From positions 1-7,840 of the forward strand of contig PLZT01000307.1 of the NCBI GenBank assembly GCA_003152255.1: a stretch of DNA of 7,840 nucleotides, read 5' to 3'. The DNA is from Methylocystaceae bacterium. GTDB taxonomy: Bacteria > Pseudomonadota > Alphaproteobacteria > Rhizobiales > Beijerinckiaceae. Both the position numbers and the translations under genes were made by a program. The notes under the pieces were generated by a model. It made no database searches. It was not told the origin of the DNA and saw only the letters and a program-made list of their open reading frames with translations. Within the stretch, counting starts at the first letter, position 1; the number at the start of each line of letters is the position of its first letter. Positions 5,612-7,840 of this stretch are shown here, piece after piece.

Positions 5612-6478
5612 TCACTTTTTCAGAAGTCCTGCCAGTCGCGCCTTATGGATCATGTAGGATACAAAGGCGGCACATGCTCCAATCATGAACAGCGCGTCTG
5701 CTTCATCAACTCTGGCCTGAGAGTCTTCTAGAAGGGGGTGACGTATGCCCTGTTCGTTGCTCGTGTAGCCATAGATCGACAAAAACCCACTCTTTAGGCT
5801 GCCGTGTATAGCCGCCGATTTTTCTAACTTTGCCAAAGCCTCACTCAGTTTTCCTGATGGAGCGAGAGTTCTAGCAACAGACTCGACGGCGTGAATGCTC
5901 TCTCGAATACTCGATGTGTAATTCCCCGCAGTCAGCTCAGATCCTGCTGTTTGGAGATGACTGCGAGCGCCTCGAAATTCAGATGTAGCAAGATCGGCAA
6001 AAGCGTGCTTAAGGGTTGTTAGCTCGGCATCAGACGCAATCGGAATGATCGTTTTGCCGTCTAGTACCCTATACCCCGCCCTACCTTTTTCAAGCAGGAA
6101 ATCAAAGTCACCATCAAAGTTGTGCGGCTGACTTTCATGACGAATGACATACTGCAAAAAGCCAAAAATTCTAACGTAATCGCTTCGCATAAACATTACC
6201 TTCAATTTGTTTGTCAAATATTGGAAATCATCGATAAATTCATCTACCGGCAAATGCTCGCGCGTTACGTGATATGCGTACAAAATACTTCGCCAGGAAC
6301 CTGCAACATCTCCATACCGCAAATCCTGTCTGAGACCCTCATATACAAGAGCCCATAAAAGCGCCCTCAGCTCCTGAGACAATTCTTTAGGCAATAGTTG
6401 GGCAGGCAGCGGCTCGACTCCCTCCGCTTGCTCGAAAGTTAGTCGTCGGCGATCTGCATAAGGATCATCGTGAGGCAT
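5612..6478 (-). CDS. AbiJ-NTD4 / HEPN-type protein, putative phage defence
   Basis: The protein has 288 residues. The N-terminal part (about 11-130) fits the AbiJ N-terminal domain 4 pattern: LTFEQAEGVEPLPAQLLPKE then LSQELRALLWALVYEGL (33-49). The segment AGYRVLDGKTIIPIASDAEL (134-153) matches the linker typical of these proteins. The C-terminal part (about 165-285) resembles the HEPN-like domain that follows: IRESIHAVESVAR (191-203), YTSNEQGIRHPLLE (238-251) and a final helix with CAAFVSYMIHKA. R192/H196 and R246/H247 are the candidate polar pairs for an RNase-type site. Relatives are linked with abortive infection, in which the cell stops growth on phage attack; the action of this subfamily is not established to my knowledge. 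Local GC is about 45% in one counted line against about 73% in pxpA, suggesting transfer. The ATG at 6478 has no clear Shine-Dalgarno. The family call is by memory of motif wording. Confidence 0.75.
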   Translation of the reverse strand: MPHDDPYADRRRLTFEQAEGVEPLPAQLLPKELSQELRALLWALVYEGLRQDLRYGDVAGSWRSILYAYHVTREHLPVDEFIDDFQYLTNKLKVMFMRSDYVRIFGFLQYVIRHESQPHNFDGDFDFLLEKGRAGYRVLDGKTIIPIASDAELTTLKHAFADLATSEFRGARSHLQTAGSELTAGNYTSSIRESIHAVESVARTLAPSGKLSEALAKLEKSAAIHGSLKSGFLSIYGYTSNEQGIRHPLLEDSQARVDEADALFMIGACAAFVSYMIHKARLAGLLKK

Positions 6479-6486
6479 GTAAAATC

Positions 6487-6557
6487 AACCGGTTAAAAGC
6501 CATCCAGGACGCGGGTTTCTGATACATTGATGATCCTAAGCTATGGAATTATCCATA
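6487..6557. promoter_or_regulatory. AT-rich upstream region with two small palindromes
   Basis: In front of the AbiJ-like gene there is a perfect 8-bp palindrome aaccggtt (6487-6494) and a hairpin with arms tatgga (6542-6547) and tccata (6552-6557) around a four-base loop. Their position upstream of a minus-strand start would allow autorepression or promoter function. I could not assign convincing -35/-10 boxes, so this is only a candidate region. Confidence 0.22.
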
Positions 6558-6636
6558 CCATATTGTCGAGGACTCTCTGCCACGTCTGCTTTCAAAGATC
6601 ACCCTTTCACAGCCAGTCTGATACTGGGTCAATAGC

Positions 6637-7722
6637 TCACCCCGCGATCACGCCCACCCGCTGCAGCAACCAATAAGCCCCCGCCAGCGCGATCAGCGCG
6701 GAGAGCCCATAGACCAGTCTCTCGTCGCGCTTGCCGCCGGTCCAGCGGTCGATGAACAGGAAGATCGGCATCAGCAGCAGCACGATGGCGATCTGGCCGA
6801 TTTCGACGCCGATGTTGAAGCTCGCCAGCGCGGGCACGATGGTCTGTTGCTGGACGTTCAGTTCCTTCAACCCGCTGGCGAAGCCGAAGCCGTGGATGAA
6901 GCCGAAGAAAAACGTGTCGCGCCAGCGCTTGTCGGTGTCGCGCGAAAAGAAATTCTCCACCGCGACATAAATGATCGACGCGGCGATGGCGGATTCCGTC
7001 AGCATCGTCGGCAGCGTCACGATATCGAGCGCCGCCAGCGACAGCGTGATCGAATGGCTGATCGTGAACGCGGTCACGATCTTCACCACCGGCCAGACGC
7101 GGGTCGCCCACAGGATCACCGCGATCAGAAAGCAAATGTGATCGTAGCCGGTCAAAATATGCTCGATTCCGGCGAGGCCGAATTTCTGCATAAGCTGCCA
7201 AGTGGTCTCGAGCGGCTTGGTCAGATCGAGCGGCTTGCTGGCGCCGTTGAGCATGGTTTCGCCGGCGTTTTTGACGCCCGTGAGCGTCACCACCTGCTTG
7301 CCGCGCGGGCCTTGCGCGGCCAGGAGTTTCGTCGCGTCGTATATGGTGAAGTCGCCGGCGCAGTTGAAATTCAGCACGATGAGCGCGCTGTCCTGGGTCT
7401 TCGGGTCTTCGCCCGCCGTCTCGACCTTGCCGCCACAGGTGCGGCCGCCCGTGTCGTGCATGGCGACGCGGCGCGCGACGAATTTGCCGATCTCGTCCTC
7501 CAGCACGCCGGGCCGCGAGAGATCGACACTGGCGCGCTCGTTCATCGTCTGCTGAAACATGCGCTCGAGATCGGTGGCGAGAAAGCCGATCTCGACGGTC
7601 CAGCCGCCGTTCTTCGGAGTCAATTTGGCCGTCGAAATATCCGGCGTATGGGCGCAGGCCGGAGCCGCGAGGCCAAGCGACAGAAGCAGTATGGCGGCCA
7701 GTCTCGTCCACATCGGGCGCAT
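6637..7722 (-). CDS. HupE/UreJ-family membrane protein
   Basis: The protein has 361 residues. It starts with a signal peptide (LAAILLLSLGLAAPACA, then H at 25), followed by a periplasmic domain of about 150 residues with two cysteines (96 and 121) that may form a disulfide. The C-terminal half has several membrane helices with the HupE/UreJ_2 family signatures: GIEHILTGYDHICFL (185-199), FTISHSITLSLAALD (219-233), FFGFIHGFGFASGL (272-285) and SFNIGVEIGQ (301-310). The histidines and aspartate in these helices (H188, D194, H195, H223, H277) are candidate metal ligands. The family is tied to nickel or other metal uptake through hydrogenase and urease loci, but many members, like this one, stand alone, so the substrate is open. 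The ATG at 7722 has aggaa 8 bases upstream; a second ATG at 7713 would also leave the signal peptide intact. In the mRNA, GAGG of the ribosome site could pair with CCTC just before the start. Confidence 0.85.
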   Translation of the reverse strand: MRPMWTRLAAILLLSLGLAAPACAHTPDISTAKLTPKNGGWTVEIGFLATDLERMFQQTMNERASVDLSRPGVLEDEIGKFVARRVAMHDTGGRTCGGKVETAGEDPKTQDSALIVLNFNCAGDFTIYDATKLLAAQGPRGKQVVTLTGVKNAGETMLNGASKPLDLTKPLETTWQLMQKFGLAGIEHILTGYDHICFLIAVILWATRVWPVVKIVTAFTISHSITLSLAALDIVTLPTMLTESAIAASIIYVAVENFFSRDTDKRWRDTFFFGFIHGFGFASGLKELNVQQQTIVPALASFNIGVEIGQIAIVLLLMPIFLFIDRWTGGKRDERLVYGLSALIALAGAYWLLQRVGVIAG

Positions 7723-7735
7723 GGAGGCGTTTCCT

Positions 7736-7747
7736 CTAAAGCTTTAG
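7736..7747. promoter_or_regulatory. 12-bp palindrome upstream of the HupE/UreJ gene
   Basis: ctaaagctttag is a perfect palindrome that abuts and partly overlaps the ribosome site of the HupE/UreJ gene. It could be an operator or chance. No flanking promoter boxes are clear, as the window ends 93 bases further on. Confidence 0.2.
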
Positions 7748-7765
7748 GCTTATTTTGGCGCCACC

Positions 7766-7840
7766 ATGCCTCAAGCCGCGGATCGGAGCAAGATCGACGC
7801 GCATTGCCGCGCGGTGCGACTATCGGTTATGACAGCCGAT
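7766..7840 (+). other. Possible start of a divergent gene cut by the window edge
   Basis: An ATG at 7766 opens a frame that stays open for the 25 codons to the window end (begins MPQAADRSKIDAHC). No Shine-Dalgarno precedes it, and it is too short to judge. It may be a gene divergent from the HupE/UreJ gene or nothing. Confidence 0.15.

Noticed and set aside
6629..7711. Second minus-strand frame of 360 codons over the HupE/UreJ gene
   Set aside because: It is the same stretch in another frame, Arg/Asp-rich with no membrane helices, whereas the chosen frame has a signal peptide and family motifs.

Overview
The window is high-GC bacterial chromosome. One 60-base line inside the oxoprolinase operon counts about 73% GC. 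The alanine/arginine-rich proteins, GTG/TTG starts with good Shine-Dalgarno sequences, and a palindromic repeat of the 'gtcattgcgag...gcaatccag' type point to an alphaproteobacterium, most likely a Hyphomicrobiales member. The genus is not determinable from sequence alone.

Layout: 1-869 holds no gene I can support. At 870-949 lies a palindromic dispersed repeat that also supplies the Shine-Dalgarno and start codon of a secreted DUF1906 (glycoside-hydrolase-like) protein (908-1816). A promoter-like site with a perfect 14-bp palindrome follows, then the translationally coupled operon pxpA-pxpB-pxpC (1887-4404). This encodes the three-subunit 5-oxoprolinase, which converts the damage product 5-oxoproline (pyroglutamate) to glutamate with ATP.

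Convergent to pxpC is a 154-residue protein with a C-terminal winged-helix-like region (4424-4888, minus). Divergent from it, across an AT-rich intergenic region, is a 110-residue ORF (5086-5418) that is a free-standing copy of only the C-terminal third of PxpC. The small regulator-like gene is therefore bracketed by two directly repeated, diverged PxpC C-termini. This is the most unusual structure in the window.

Next is a clearly lower-GC gene (5612-6478, minus; 45% GC in one counted line) for an AbiJ-NTD4/HEPN-type protein, a relative of abortive-infection defence proteins and probably acquired horizontally. The window closes with a HupE/UreJ-family membrane protein (6637-7722, minus), a putative metal transporter with no hydrogenase or urease genes in view.

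Only pxpABC forms an obvious functional unit. The segment from about 4405 to 6600 looks like an accessory insertion between housekeeping-type genes. The strongest candidate for something undescribed is the mini-PxpC plus winged-helix pair. I see no CRISPR array, tRNA, rRNA, or intact insertion sequence.
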